Positions 47,672-61,380 of a stretch of DNA of 64,000 bases are shown here, one piece after another. The notes beneath the pieces are model-generated. The model made no database searches, had not been told where the DNA came from, and worked only from the letters and a program-made list of their open reading frames with translations. How positions within the stretch are numbered: the stretch's first letter is position 1; each line of letters starts with the position of its first letter. Source of the stretch: Solanum dulcamara (taxonomy: Eukaryota > Streptophyta > Magnoliopsida > Solanales > Solanaceae). The translations under genes were made by a program, and so were the position numbers. The stretch lies in the NCBI RefSeq assembly GCF_947179165.1, contig NC_077247.1:12413501-12477500 (forward strand). The letters are read 5' to 3'.

Positions 47672-50182
47672 GGTCTAGAAAGCTGCCTTGGAAATATCCG
47701 ATGGCCTAATCCTCAACTGAAGGTACCCAGATCTCAAGTTGATATTAGAGAACAAAACTGCTCCCAGAAGCTGGTGAAATAGATCATCAATGCGACGAAG
47801 AGGATACTTGTTCTTGACTGTCACCTTGTTCAATTGCCTATAATCGATGCACATTCTCATAGACCAGGCCTTTTTATTCACAAAATAATTGGTACACCCC
47901 AAGGTGACACCTAGGGCGAATAAACCCTTTACTTGAAAAATCCTGCAATTGATCATTCAACTCTTTTAACTCTGTCAGAGCCATGCGATAAGGTGCAATA
48001 AAAATTTGCTTATTGCTCGGCTCCAAGTCAATAGTAAAGTCAATATCCCTATCCGAAGAAACCCTCGAAAGATTAGTGGGGAACATATCATAAAACTCCT
48101 TAACCACGGGAATAGACTCCATAGGAGGTGACTCCTGAATAAAAGATAAATAAGACATACACTCCTTATCAACCAATCTCTAAGCACACATATAGGAGAT
48201 GCCCTTACTAGGGTAAGAACCACTAGTACCCTTCCACTTGATCCTCGAGACACTAGGTATCACTAAGGTCATAGTCTTAGCATATCAGTCAAGAATAATA
48301 CGATATAGAGAAAGTCAATCCATGACCAATATCACATCAAAGTCTACCATCCCCCAAATAATCATGGGTACCCAAGTATCATACCCGTCTAAAGAAATTA
48401 GAAAGGATCGATATACTCGATCCACCACTAAGGGCTTATGCACGAGTGTAGAAACATGAACATGCATGCATGCGATCACAAGTCAAATCAAATCTAGATG
48501 CAAAATAGGTAAACATATATGACAATGTAGATTCAGGATCAAATAGCATAGATACAAGTCGATGGTAAACCAAGAAGATACCTATAATAAATGTATTGAA
48601 AGCCTCAGCTTAGGGTCTCCCTAGAAAAGCATAACACTGTCCTCCTCTACACCACCCTCCTGAACCATACCTCTACCTCACAGAACCATAGCACTACTAC
48701 CGGAGGCTATACACCTCTACCTGTCTGAGCTTTTCCCCGACCTCTAGCCGGAGATGTTGAATCTCTCTTTGGAGCCACTGAATAAGTACAATTGGGCCCT
48801 GAATAAGTCTATAGAGGGCACTGGCACATCAAATGACCTGAATTCCCATAACTAAAACATATTCTCGATATGGAGGACTACTGCGAAGAACCCGATGCAA
48901 TACTATAACCACTCAACCCAAACTCTGGGATCCTAGAACTAACTTCCCACTCTCTGCTGCTGGTATAGAAGCATGAATGGGCCTCTGGCACTGAAATAAA
49001 GTGCCGACTCTGTGCAACCCCCTACCTTCAGATGAGGTACCTGAAAACTCACCATTAGAATGGGCCCGCTTGGGTCCCCAAGATCTTCTTTAAGCATCAA
49101 CTCCACCTCCTTGGTGGTACTAACAATAGACTAGAAGGAAGCCCCCTCATGGGTCGATCTGAACGTATAAGACCGAATAGAGAAAGTCAAACCTTTCACA
49201 AATCTGCAGACTATCTCTACCTTAACTGGGATCAATTTTATGGCATACCTTAATAATTAATAGAAACGTACCTCATACTCGGCAACAGATATACTACCCT
49301 GAGTCAGACTCTCGAACCTTAATCTACTCTCCTCACGTATACTTCATGGAATAAAGTTATCCTCATAAGCACTAGGAAAAACTCCCCACTTAACTGGAGG
49401 CGATCTAACTGATATGGACCTCATGAATGTCCTCCACCACTCTCTGGCTGACCTACAGTGCTGGAATGAAATAAATCAAACACCCCGAGTATCAACCATA
49501 CTCACTTCCTCCAACAACTCACGACATAAAGAACTTGTGAACATTCTCACTCTTACCACCTTGGAACTAGGGTGGTTTTATCTTCTGAAACCTCTCATAG
49601 AACTGATGATCTTCTATAGTCATAACCATATTTGGAGCAACCTGTGCATCAACAGATAGTACGAAAACCAATGGTGGCTATCCACCTGATCCAGAGCCAT
49701 TAGAACCTGATGTTGCTCTGAAGTCTGTGAACCCTGTGTCGTACCTGCAGCACTATAAGTAAAACTCTTCAATATACCCAACATCCTCAATAAGGTCTCC
49801 TGAAGCAATCATGCCGCTAGTCCTAGAGGAACCTGGTCCTCAACAACCTTTACATATGGCTCTAGGGAGGCCTCTACCTTGGACTCTATCCCGGCCCCTG
49901 CCTCTACCCCTAGTTGGGGTATCAACTAATGCCTCAGGGACGACCTCCCCTCTACCAGTATATGTATCTCTGGTCCTTGGCATTTGCCAAAACAATATGT
50001 GACACTCAACACTAGAGATAACAATCCGACATAATAAGAAAGAATGAATAAAGAAAGTTTCCTAACAGTCTTCATAACCTCTCAGAGATAAGTATATGTG
50101 TCTCCATACCGATCCTCCAGACTCTACATAGTCTTAGCCTGTACATGTGAGACATTTAAACTTGGGGCTCTGATAATATTTT
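47672..50182 (-). mobile_element. Tekay-type gypsy element, interior truncated within RT
   Basis: Minus-strand order: primer binding site at 50178-50167, gag (~49900-48900, frameshifted), CCHC-like knuckle near 48850-48810, protease (~48480-48190), then RT (48176-47675). RT breaks off after the first third, so the catalytic domain, RNase H, integrase and 3' LTR are all missing. The knuckle reads CFSYGNSGHLMCQC, with the second Cys replaced by Tyr. Confidence 0.75.
47675..48176 (-). pseudogene. gypsy RT N-terminal part
   Basis: Two overlapping frames: 48176-47874 with VVKEFYDMFPTNL, RDIDFTIDLEP and [20 protein letters not shown], then 47956-47675 with [20 protein letters not shown] and [15 protein letters not shown] +/-1 shift joins them around 47874-47956. 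The sequence ends at the AAF that normally precedes the RT palm, well before the catalytic FIDD/YADD block. Confidence 0.8.
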
Positions 50183-52726
50183 ATCATAATCCGAATTCGG
50201 GTGTGATGGCACCTGTCCTTTTCCACTGGAAAAGTCTACATAAACCTAATATTTATAGAAAATAATACAGAAACAATTTGAATATGCAAGTAATAAACAA
50301 AAGTGGAAGTCTTTCAACTTAAATAGCCCCCAAAGATTGGTTGTGATACGTACAAGCCACTAAAAAAGAACTAAAATGAAAATATAAGTCTCAAGTATGC
50401 CTTTGACTCTCAAATAGAGTAAAACATAATAATATAGGAATCTGAGAGTCATTTGGATGATAATAGCTACCTCTCTTAATATCTTGAGAGCCTCAGATGA
50501 TCAGAAAGATGAGTAATCATAGTCTGCGGTCCGAACCTACACAAGTGTAGAAGCAAGGAGTAAGTACCAAATAATACGGTACCTAACAAGCTGAATAACG
50601 AAACTAAGTAAATTTAATATGATACACGAACTCATTTCCAACCCAATCGAACCTCCAAAACTAAAACCTGTACAGAAAAATCATCCCAACCTAATAACTC
50701 ATGCTAAACAGTTCAAACAAAGTTCACATCACAACTCAATATCAAAAGTCATAACATACAAATAATCACAAGTCAAATACAAGTATCAAGTTTGCCAAAT
50801 ATGATATGTAGGAATATATATGCACACTCAATGATAATACATGTTTGAAATCATCGGCATAGACCTCAACATCATAATCTTGATGGAAATGACCCTGCCA
50901 TCATAATCTCTCACCGAAAATAACCTCGACCTCATAATCTACTCAAAAATGACCTCGTATCATAATATCTCATTTGAAATAACCTCTGTCTTACACTCTT
51001 GCCAGAAATGACCTTGGCATTATAATATCTCACCGAAAATAATCTCGACATCATAATATCTTGCTGGAAATAACCTCGGCCTCCTAATCATGCCTATCTC
51101 ATCACAGTGTTCTAGAACCAATGCAATCAGCATGCTCATATAAGTAATAAGGAATGAATTAATTCAAATAATCCACAATCATAATCAGACTATTAAAGTA
51201 TTTCATCAAATATACATAGATATAAAGATCACGACATGTCATATTTGAATCACCACAATATCACATATTACTATTTTACTAACCCTGCTGATCAATTTAG
51301 ATTATTAGTTCATATCATAATTCAATCTATAACCTCATCCCCATTACTCTCCAACACAAACAAGAAAGAAAAATTCAGGATTTTATAAGATTCATGGAGT
51401 TTTTGGAGTCCACTTTCCTTAGCCAAATTGTGATCATTCAATCAACGTGAGCCTTCCTATTCTCAATATACTCTGAATTTCCACAATCTAATTAAATAAT
51501 GTTTAACAATCAAATTCCAAATCCAACGACCCCAAGAAAGAAAAATTCAAGGAAAAGGGCAAAATGACTCAAAAATTTACTTTCGGACATGGGGTCTAAA
51601 TTTGAAATTTTTTGGATGAAACAGTTCCTTATAGTATTAGAAATCTATTGGTGAAAATCATTTCAAAAGAGGAGTTCAAATCAAATCATAATCACCATTG
51701 AAAGAAAATTATCAAAGTTCTTGAAAAAGACCCAATTCACCAATTTAAACCATCAATTTTCAAATTAAAATATACAATTAAGAAATGAGTTATGAAGATT
51801 ATGGGTTAAAATCACTTAATAGGTTTTCCAAAAAAATTCTCTTGAAAATGCCTACTTCCCACGTTCGAAAATGGTGAAAAAACCATGAACCCCTCTTAGG
51901 TGTCGTGATCGCATCTCCGGGCTCGCTATTGCCATCATCACCAAAGTGACGCCTGATCGCCAAAGCGACCCCCAAAAAATAGCAAGCTTCTTGAAAGTGA
52001 AGGGGACATCATGAAAGTGAACCTCTCATCGCGATCTCCATGCCTACACCAGATCAAAACAAATTCTAAAATTCCACTTTTCTAACTTCCGAATAGACCC
52101 TCGGGATTCGATCAGAATCCCGCAAACACAAACCAATATGCTACCATGTTAATTTTAATGTTTCGGACTAAATAAAACCATCAAAATTTGAATTCAAGAT
52201 CTGCTTGATCCAAAATTCAAAATGTCGCAACTAGACTATCTTTATGCCTCAAAGACCAAAATTCCCTCGGACCTTCTAAAAAATATACAGGAACTCTCTT
52301 GAGGCCTAAAATCATCCCTCAAATCCAATTAAGTCACCGGAATTCACTTTCGAGTATCCAATCAGCAAATGTTGACCAAAGTCAACTCTATGACAAAAAA
52401 CTCAAAGATTTCCATCTCAACTCCTCAAATCCATGATATGACCCCGAATCGGATTTCATCAACACTCATAGACCAATTTGACATTCCAAATATGATGGAA
52501 TTGACAGAATTCCATTAGGAGTCCTGAAACTCTGGATGACCTCAAATACTACTTTTAAGCAACTTAAGCCTCTAAAACTCGGAGCTTACCCAAAGTCTCA
52601 AATTTTCAAGAAATTTCATGAAAATGACTTTGGATAGTGATCAAATATGACTTGAAGAAACTACCAAAAGGGGGTAAAACAATTATTTTATAAAAATTAT
52701 CAAAAATGACCTTTCAGGTCATTACA
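50182..52726 (-). mobile_element. 5' LTR of the 47672-50182 gypsy element (2545 bp)
   Basis: The minus strand starts TGTAATGACCTGAAAGGTCA at 52726 and ends TTATGATA next to a PBS-like ATTATCAGAGC. The first 27 bases are themselves an inverted repeat (AATGACC...GGTCATT). The U3 has a 'gcgatcgc'-poor variant of the usual spaced G/C words (~51900-52060) and a 34-bp tandem block (50860-51090). Confidence 0.75.
50860..51090 (-). repeat. ~34-bp tandem block inside an LTR
   Basis: Six to eight drifting units with plus-strand core 'cctcgacatcataatctc' and spacer 'accgaaaata'. This is the third different tandem block in equivalent parts of gypsy LTRs in this window. Confidence 0.75.
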
Positions 52727-52922
52727 AAATACCAACAACATCTGCAAACTTTGATCAAAGTTCATTAGGAGCAGGACATGAAACAAATAGATAGTCATAT
52801 GACTCATGGACACGTAGATCATCACAACAACAAAAAAATAGCTCACATAATCTTCTAATCCCCAAGTGCACACACTTCATGTATTTCTATGCGATTCTCA
52901 GTTATTTACAGTGCAATATCAA

Positions 52923-52982
<60 letters not shown>

Positions 52983-53318
52983 TATATATATATATTCGCA
53001 CACACACACAATTATCTTAGTATGACTCCTGAACTACTTTTCTTTCAAGACACAAACTTATCAAGCATAAGATAGTTTAACCACACCTGTCATTTATAAG
53101 AGGAAATTACTTGCAAGAGTTAAACATATACTACTTTTTAAACATCACTAGATCTTAACTAGTATGTAATATCATGAAGCTTAGAACAAGAGCATTAGTC
53201 AATATAACTCATCACATGCTTCTCAAAATGTAATAAGTTAGTTTAACACCCTTGTCAAAATGCAACCAGACAATTCAACATACTTTTCAAGATACAACAA
53301 GCCAAATGGAATCATATC
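52727..53318. other. Short intergenic stretch with (TA)n microsatellite
   Basis: Non-coding. Contains a long (AT)n tract at 52926-52994, broken once by a G, then a short (CA)n run. Nothing else recognisable. Confidence 0.7.
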
Positions 53319-55442
53319 TATCATGATCCGACCTAAGGCCTAGTCGTAACACGATGATTGAAACTCCGAAGGGCTCCAACCAAGATTATTGTACATATCA
53401 TAAGCATATATAAGGTAAAGTAAAAGTAAAAACATCATAAGAGAGTCTAAACAATGAATAGTAAATGAAGAATGTCACGTGACAACAAAGACTCAAAATA
53501 TTTGTCCAACTAGATGCCTCTACACAGGAGTATGGGCGGGGGATAAGACATATCCCTAGATCACCCTCAATATAAAACATAGGAAAAGTCTTTGAAATAA
53601 TAGCCAACTCGATGACTAGTCCCCGATAAATAAGGACTCACCACACACACCGCCAGATAGAAAAGCTTAACTAGCCATGTAGATAAGTATAATATTCAAC
53701 CTCAACCCCTACATTATGAGACAATGTAGGCAAAAAGTATGCATTAGTACGTTGGAATGTACTAAGTATGAGGGCATGACATGAAACGTAAATCATGGAA
53801 TGCAATGATCAAATAAAACACATGATAAGATTAGATAAGTAAAGTCATGAGAAGATTATATTGACCAAAGCATTTGAAAAACATAATTTAAAATCATTGC
53901 ATACATAAGAGATCATACATAGGTGAGATAGGAACCTTAACCGAAAATAAGACCATGCGAGCTATAACATGGAATCCTAATATTACCCCTATATCGGAGG
54001 AAAGGGGGAGACTACTTGCCAAGGTAGACTCCTACATGCCTAAGTGGATACACTTAGCGGTTATGTGAATCGAGTACTCACCCCTAGTTCTTAGACTCAG
54101 GTACTCACCTCTAAGCCTTGATATTTCAGATACTCACCTCGTAGAGATTTGGGTATTCACCTTTAATCCCTTTTATACCTACGGTGGCACATATTTATGT
54201 GACAAGAGACTTTATATAAGGACCCCATATTTTGAGTCCCCACCTCAAGTCCACATTCGGTGCTAAGTCAAATCCTATGGAATACATACATAGCATAAAA
54301 ATCATAATGACATATATCATAGTTATGATCATAGGTTTGAAATCATAGAGTAACTCATTTTTATAACGTAAGTTCAATGCGGGTATTGTCCTTCCATATT
54401 ACAAATCATACATACATAGACATGATTCATACTTGGAAATTAGGGTAAAACTTGGATGCATAATCAATTTGAATGAGATTTATAATAATACCTTTGAAAT
54501 CATTAAATAAAACTTCTCATACAATATAACTTGAAAATTCATGATCATAGCTTATACTTGAAATTAGGGTAAGACATGAATGCATGATCAATTGATTTGA
54601 AAACATGCATGATCATAAACTTTATATCATCCCATATATAATTCATATAGATAATATCATTAGGAAGTATAATTGAAAATACTCATAATATTTATCATGA
54701 ACCTTAGAAATCAAAAATAGGAGAATTCATGGAAAAACTCTTCAATTTCATGCAATAACCATCGATTTATATCAAAATAGACTCATGATCATACTTTGAA
54801 TCAAAATTCATGTAATAGGAATAGAGATCATAAAATCCATAAAATACCATACTTTAATTTGATAGAAGACTTGAGAAATTGTTTGAGCTTCATGAATGCA
54901 AGAATCCAGGAATCAATACTCACATACCTTAAGTAAGAAGACCAAATAATTTGGAAGAACTTGAGAGTTTTGATGGAGAGCTTGAGTGAATTTACTTGAA
55001 GTCTTCAATGGAGTCCTTGAGAGTCTTTTGTAGAGAGAGAAATATTTGAGTAGGTGAATTGTAGAAGAATGAATAGAATTAGAGGTTTAGGTTAATTTAT
55101 AGAGTTTAATTAGGTCCTAAAAATATCTAGGTTCATTAGCTAACAATTTGGAAAAAGTCTAAAATGCCCTCCCTAAAAATCCAACTCGGCCAAAAAACCC
55201 TTGCCAGGTTTGCGATACGGACTTGTCGCGGACCTTTCTATATTTTGCAGTTTCTTGAGAAATCTATTTTTCGATCTACGGGTTCTAAAAATCCATCAAA
55301 ACTATTTTCCAGAATATTTTGACCCCCTGATCGATATTCCGAACTCGGATTTTCCAAAAAGATTAAGGATGATACATTACATGAGCGACCTAATCCCAAG
55401 GCATTTTTAAGGCACTTGTGAGCATTTTTGAGGGATGTTATA
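53319..55442 (-). mobile_element. Gypsy LTR, probably solo (2124 bp)
   Basis: The minus strand begins TATAACATCCCTCAAAAATG (TG mutated to TA) and ends GATCATGATA. It matches the 23641-25744 solo LTR in length and block order, in inverted orientation. No interior sequence follows on either side. Flanking five bases (ATATC / TAGAA) do not match, so either the borders are off by a few bases or rearrangement followed. U3 includes 'cagggggtcaaaatattctg'-like sequence. Confidence 0.7.
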
Positions 55443-55490
55443 TAGAAATAATATCATCATTCATTATATCATCACATTATAGAGCATTTA

Positions 55491-56985
55491 TGTAATGACC
55501 CTCCAGTTATTTTCATTTATTTTCTAATTTGTTCAGCGTTTAGAGCTTTTTTATAGTGACCCCAAGTCATTTATAACTTGTTGGCACTGAAAATTCTATC
55601 TCCTGATTGTTCATTTGGGTTTTATGCTCATTTCCCTATTTTGGAGCTCTTGGAGGTTAAATAGTTGACTTCGGTCAAAACTCTAAGAAAATAGCCTCAA
55701 AATAGAATTTTGATAGTTTCTATCAACTCCAAAATGGTCATTATAGGCTAGTAGCATGTTCGGCCTCAATACCGAGGCTTTCGGTGCGAGTTTGAGCCAT
55801 TAGGCATATTATCCTTGAAGCTTTAGCTTAATTTGATTTTGGTGAACATTCTTGGAAAATATACTCGAAATGGTTAACTTTGGAATATTGAGTTTGGTCT
55901 AGAACAATCTTTTGTGCGGTTCCCGAGGCTTTTAATCTCATTTTGAGAGCCTTGTGGATTTTAACTAAAAATGGTGCTAGTGTGTAGGATCCACATTTTT
56001 TTGAGATGGACCTCAAATGGAAATTTTGACTATGCGGTTGAGCCTGAAATATCAAATTTAGTGGGATAACATAGTTTATTTGCATGCACTAGGTTCAGAA
56101 TGAATTTTGAACACGTAGTTGGAGCTATTTCTTATCTCAAATATGAGCTAGTGCAAGCACTTTTGTTCTTCGCGATCGTGCCCTAGGTGCCATGTTCGTG
56201 GAAGCTAGGGATCTTGGCCTTCGCATCCGCCAGCCTGGAGCCGCATTCACAGAGACCAACTAACTAGATTATCATGATCACGGACTCGACTTCAAGTTTG
56301 CAGAGGGTTGTTCCCATATTTGCGAGAAGGCCTTTGCATTTGCAAAAAAGGTTTGGGGTTGACCCGACCCTGTGACCATCGCGTGTGCGGTCAGGGACCC
56401 GCATTCGTGAAGAATACTTCTCCTGACTCTTTAAATCAAGACCAAATCCATTTTCTCCAACTTTAAAAATCGATAACTAGAGCTAGGAGACTCCATTTTG
56501 GGTGATTCAAAGTCCACCATAATCAAGAAGTTTGTTGCTACATATTGGAGTGCTCGGGGAATTTTGGGTACTCTTTGTTTAAGGAATTTTGCGAGTTTTA
56601 GCTGTTGTATTTTTCCTCCTTTAAAGATTTAATGGCCATCAAATTGTATTGTATTTTGGAACACAATTTTATTAAGCTCAAATAAACCTTTTCATGGAGT
56701 CAATTTTAGGATTTTTGATGTGGTCCCACAATCTCCTTTAGACCTAATTTTGGGTCTGTTTTTGAAAAATGTGATTTTGGTATCAAAATGTCTATATTGA
56801 TGAGGTGATAAATATTTGGTAATGTGGAAGCAATTGGAGGTGATTCAGAGGTGGAAAACATTAATTATTCAGAGAGTGCGTGATCGGCTTCAAGGTAGGT
56901 TACAGTCTTTCAATTTAAATGAGCTTTATTAAATATAGTTTATTATATATTGCATGTGACCTAGGTTGGTTTTTTCTGAGATGAG
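55491..56985 (+). mobile_element. Plus-strand gypsy LTR, 3'-truncated
   Basis: Starts TGTAATGACCCTCCAGTTAT, the same first ten bases as the 52726 LTR start, and carries the spaced 'cgcattcgtgaag' / 'gatcgtg' words typical of that family's U3 (56165-56410). It fades out near 56985 before a terminal CATGACA-type end. Confidence 0.6.
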
Positions 56986-57033
56986 AGTTCTCCTCCTCCA
57001 ATTATGTTTTCTTGATTCCTGGTTGAGACTTAA

Positions 57034-57232
57034 TCTCAAAACCCAAGCCTAGGGCCTAGATGCGACACAGTGAATAAGACATCCGGAAGTACCTCACCCA
57101 AGCCTCTTAGCATTCACTTAGCTTGTCATAGGTAATGACATTCAAGAATAAGCGGAAGTAGAAGAGAATAATTTTAGTAAGGGAAAACAACAAACGTGAG
57201 AGTAGTTAAACAACATCAACATCATCTATTTG
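57034..57232 (-). repeat. Second copy of an LTR terminus (~199 bp)
   Basis: Repeats the terminal ~200 bases of the adjacent LTR (57233 onward): both have a CTCAAAACCCAAGCC / GTCAAGACCTAAGCC start and an ACGTGACATGG- or GCGACACAGTG-type continuation. Either a local tandem duplication or the remainder of a second LTR. Confidence 0.7.
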
Positions 57233-59840
57233 TGTCAAGACCTAAGCCTAGGACCTAGACGTGACATGGAAAATGAGACACCCGGAGGTCTTCACCCAAG
57301 ATTATTGACATTCATTTAGGTTTTCATAAATAATGAAATTCTATAACAAGAGAAAATAAAATGGATAATGGGACTAAGGGAAACAATGTAGGCTAGGAGG
57401 CAAAATCAAACTTAAACATCATACATTTATGTCCAACCATACCTCTACTAAAAGACTTGGCAGGGGCTAAGACATGTCCCTAGCTCATACTCATAATAAA
57501 ATGGAACAACTACCTAAAAAACAGAATCCAAAAGTCTTTACATAACATAAGGTAGAAAAGAGAAGGGGTATTGTTTCCAAAATATGGGAACTCACCAAGT
57601 TAGTAGCCTTCAACGATCATCTAGCCACGAGGAGGTGAATTTGGAGTAACTCTGGTCCCTATATGGTGGTATCATTTAGGAAAAAAAGCATGAGTTAGTA
57701 CCTTGAATGTACTAAAAATGTAGGCATGCATGAACATTAAAGAAACATTTGAACATTTATGTAGTATGTAACGCAGTGTAATGCATGCACAATCAACCAT
57801 GTAAATAACTTTTGAAATAATCATTTTATGGGAAGATGACCATAATCGATATTTAATACCATGCGAGCTATTATATGGACTCCAATGTAACCTCCACATT
57901 GGAAGAGGGGAGACTACTTGCCAAGGTAGAACTCCGTCAAATGCTACATTCATTCTTTAAATTTGACTTTAACGGCTTTTGTGAATCCACTAGCCTAAGT
58001 CTACAAGGGATCCTATGTTGGCATATAGTTAATGCAACGTGATACTTTACTTAAGGACCCCTTAGGTCGAGTCCCCATCTACATGCTACATTTGGTGCTA
58101 AGTCAAATCTCATAGAATAGTGTATATATATATATATATATATCATAATAACATAAACATTCACATAGCTTTAGATCATCAAAATATCATAAGGTAGATT
58201 AGCTCATAAGAACCTTTTTTTGATTCAAATATGTGAGAATTGTCCTTATCTCATAGAATCCATTCTTTGGCTAAGAAGCCCTTTTATCATCATTCAATCA
58301 TTCTTTCATTATATAAGAATCCCTTTAATCAAAAACCCTTTCATAAACTTTTATTTTATAGTCAAAGCTTTCAATTCAGACTTCTTTGATAATAGTGAAA
58401 CTAGGTGGGTTAAAATCAATCAATTTTAAGTCATTTAAATAAATAATAGCATGCATGAGAGTAAAGGAATGTATCATTTAAACATGTTAAAATAATCCAC
58501 CAATATACTTTAAAACTACTTTCATTCCTTCATATAAGGACATTGATAAATCATCCATTTAATGTAAATAAGAATAAATATAAGTCAATATAGGTAAATA
58601 AACTTCAAATATTTAAAAATTTATACATTTGGAATCATAGTATGAAAATCATAAATTTCATCACTTGAAACTGAGTTTAGGAAAATACTTGGGCTATATG
58701 GGTGGAAGAACCCAAGAATGAGATCCACATACCTTGGGGAATAAGGCCCTAATGCAATGCTTGAAAATGAAGGCTTGAAGATCTTGGATGGAATCCTAGC
58801 TTTTGCTTGAGATGAAGGAGACTTTGAGAGAAGCTTTGGGAAAGGAGGGTTTTCAGAATTTGGGACTTAGTGTGAGAATGAGAGTTTAGAAATACTTAAG
58901 GTAGTCAATAGTTAAGAATCTAGTCTCAAAAACCTCCACATACATTAAGGACCTTATAGGAAAAAGACCAAACAACCCCTCATAAAAATCTTATCGGAAG
59001 GTCCTACGAATCACTTTTACGAGTCGCTAAAATATTTACGGGTCGTAGACTCAATTCATTCTGTCAAACCTTGGAAATATCTGAAAAAATGAGCCTCTGA
59101 TATTTGTTTACTACTCATCTTCAGGAGTTGTGAACATTTGAACGATTCGTAACTTGTTCCTATGAGTTGTAACTCAAGGTCGTAATATTGCAGATTTGGC
59201 AGTCTTTAATACAACAGTCATAACTTTTTACTCCGAACTCCAAATGAGGAAACCTTGGTGGAGTTGGAAAGATGAATCAAATACCTTTAATTTGATAGGT
59301 TAGGTCTACATAATTTATTATATTTTAGGAGATATGATTGTATGAAGTTGACTCAAGTAAAATCTTTCACCAAAACTCAATTGGTAAGGAAGATTTCAAC
59401 TCGACTTTGTGCTAGGGGATTATTATGACCTTAAAACATCTCCAAATATATTCCCAAACTTAAAAATTGACCTTAAAATCTATTAACTATTAATAATTAC
59501 CCTTTACAACACTACAGATGGCTTCCACGACTCGTTATTTAGTCTACGGGTCGTCAATATGAGTCATCAAAGTAGTACTCCAAAATCATAGGCTGTTGGA
59601 ATGAAACTTGGTCTCTACGACTTAATCTACTAGTCGTCACAATTTTTACTAGTCGTAACATTGACTCGTGAACCCACTTCATACTTGATAAATTTTCCAA
59701 CCTTTAGGGTCAACCCTACGATTCACTCCTACTACTCGTAGGAGTTTCTACGATTCATAGGTCAACTCGTAGGCCCTGTGACAGTCTATTTCTTTTGAAA
59801 TTTTCCTTTGTTTTGACTTTTGAACCTTTGGGGTCTTTCA
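57233..59840 (-). mobile_element. 3' LTR of the right-edge gypsy element (2608 bp)
   Basis: On the minus strand it begins TGAAAGACCCCAAAGG at 59840, directly after a polypurine-like CCAAGAGGGGAATAT, and ends ...GGTCTTGACA at 57233. U3 contains many short CTACGA..GTCGTAG words (58990-59770). The downstream half matches the other family LTRs ('gactacttgccaaggtag' on the plus strand at 57910). Confidence 0.75.
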
Positions 59841-60134
59841 ATATTCCCCTCTTGGGAATATTCGTCCTCGAATGTGATTTGACTAGCATACAAAGGAAAT
59901 GGAAAGAGGACTAGGAACCCAATATTAATACAATGTCAATTAAAATGCATAAAACATGAGATCTTTAAACTTAGCATAAAAACATGACTTTAAAACTCAA
60001 CTTCATGAACATGCATGCAAATGAAGGCTTAGGAAAATCCGAAATATAGGAGTCTAAAACTTTGAGTAAAATAACTTAGTACCTTAGGCTTTAGTAGAAT
60101 GAAAGAAATGAGGGTAACATTTCATCATATCCTC

Positions 60135-60647
60135 TTACGGTTCCCACGTAGCACTTTCAACTTGCTGATTCCTCCAAAAGACTTTAACGAATGCAACTTC
60201 TTTGTTCCTCAATCTCTTAACTTGCCTGTCCAAAATCTCGATCGAGACCTCTTCATAGGTCAAGTTCTCTTCAAGATTTACTATTTCTAGAGGCACAATG
60301 TAATTTGGATGACCCACACATTTTCTCAACATTGACACATGAAACATCATATGAACCATAAACATTTCCAGAGGCAACTCTAACTCATAAGAAACCTTGC
60401 AAACACATCTCAAGATTCTATAAGGCCCTACATACCTAGGGCTCAATTTCCCTTTCTTACCAAATCGAATTACACCCTTCATGGGGAAAACCTTCAAATA
60501 TACCCAATCACCCACATTAAACTCAAGATCCCTTCTCCTAGTATCAGAATTGGACTTTTGATGACTTTGAGCTGTCTTCAACCTTTCTCTAATGACTCTT
60601 ACCTTTTCCATAGCATCAAAAACAAAATCAGGACCCAACAATGTCAT
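60135..60647 (-). pseudogene. gypsy integrase C-terminus and pol tail
   Basis: 170-residue open frame with EKVRVIRERLKTAQSHQKS, RRRDLEFNVGDWVYLKVFP, MKGVIRFGKKGKLSPRYVGP and the tail EILDRQVKRLRNKEVAFVKV ending WRNQQVESATWEP. This is the best-preserved pol piece of this element and the template I used to interpret the copy at 4025-4480. Confidence 0.85.
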
Positions 60648-60659
60648 CTCACCTACTTC

Positions 60660-61360
60660 GAACCAATCAACTGAAGATCTACATCATCTCCCATACAAGG
60701 CCTTAAACGATGCCATGTCAATTCTTGAGTGATAGCTATTATTGTAGGTGAACTTGATGAGCGGTAGATGATCATCCCAACTTTTTTTGATCTCCAACAC
60801 ATAAGCCCTTAACATATCTTCTAGTTTTTGAATTGTCCGTTCGGCTTGCCCACCGGTTTGAGAATGGAATATGGTGCATAGATTTACCTTGGTACCAAGA
60901 CCTCTTTGAAATGATCTCCAAAAGTGGGAAGTGAATGGGTACTACGATCCAAAATAATCGACAAGGGCACACCATGCAATCTCACCAACTCTCGAATATA
61001 CAACTTAGCATAGTCCTCGGCACTATAAGATATCTTGACCGGTAGAAAGTGAGTCGAATTAGTCATTCTATCAACAATCACCCAAATTAAGTCGTGACAT
61101 TTCTAAGTATGAGGCAAACCCACTACAAAATCCATATTCACATATTTCCACTTCCAAGCGGGAATTTTGATGTCTTGGGCTAGCCCACCCAGCCTTTGAT
61201 GTTTGCCTTAACTTGTTGGCAATTCGGACACTCGGCCACAAACCTTGCTATGTCCTTCTTCATTCCATTCTACCAATAAAGCTTCTTTAAGTCTCGATAT
61301 ATTTTTGTCAAACCGGGATGACTAGAGTATGGAGAATTATGAGCCTTCTTCAAGAGCAAC
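60660..61360 (-). pseudogene. gypsy integrase core (frameshifted)
   Basis: The frame at 61081-60884 reads MIVDRMTNSTHFLPVKISYS, AEDYAKLYIRELVRLHGVP, then SIILDRSTHS before shifting; 60975-60772 carries the following residues in another frame. The zinc-binding part lies at ~61330-61200 with a stop. The first two catalytic Asp (D of IVDR and of LDR) are still visible; the context after the second is altered. Confidence 0.75.
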
Positions 61361-61380
61361 TACCTTAGGCTATCTATATT

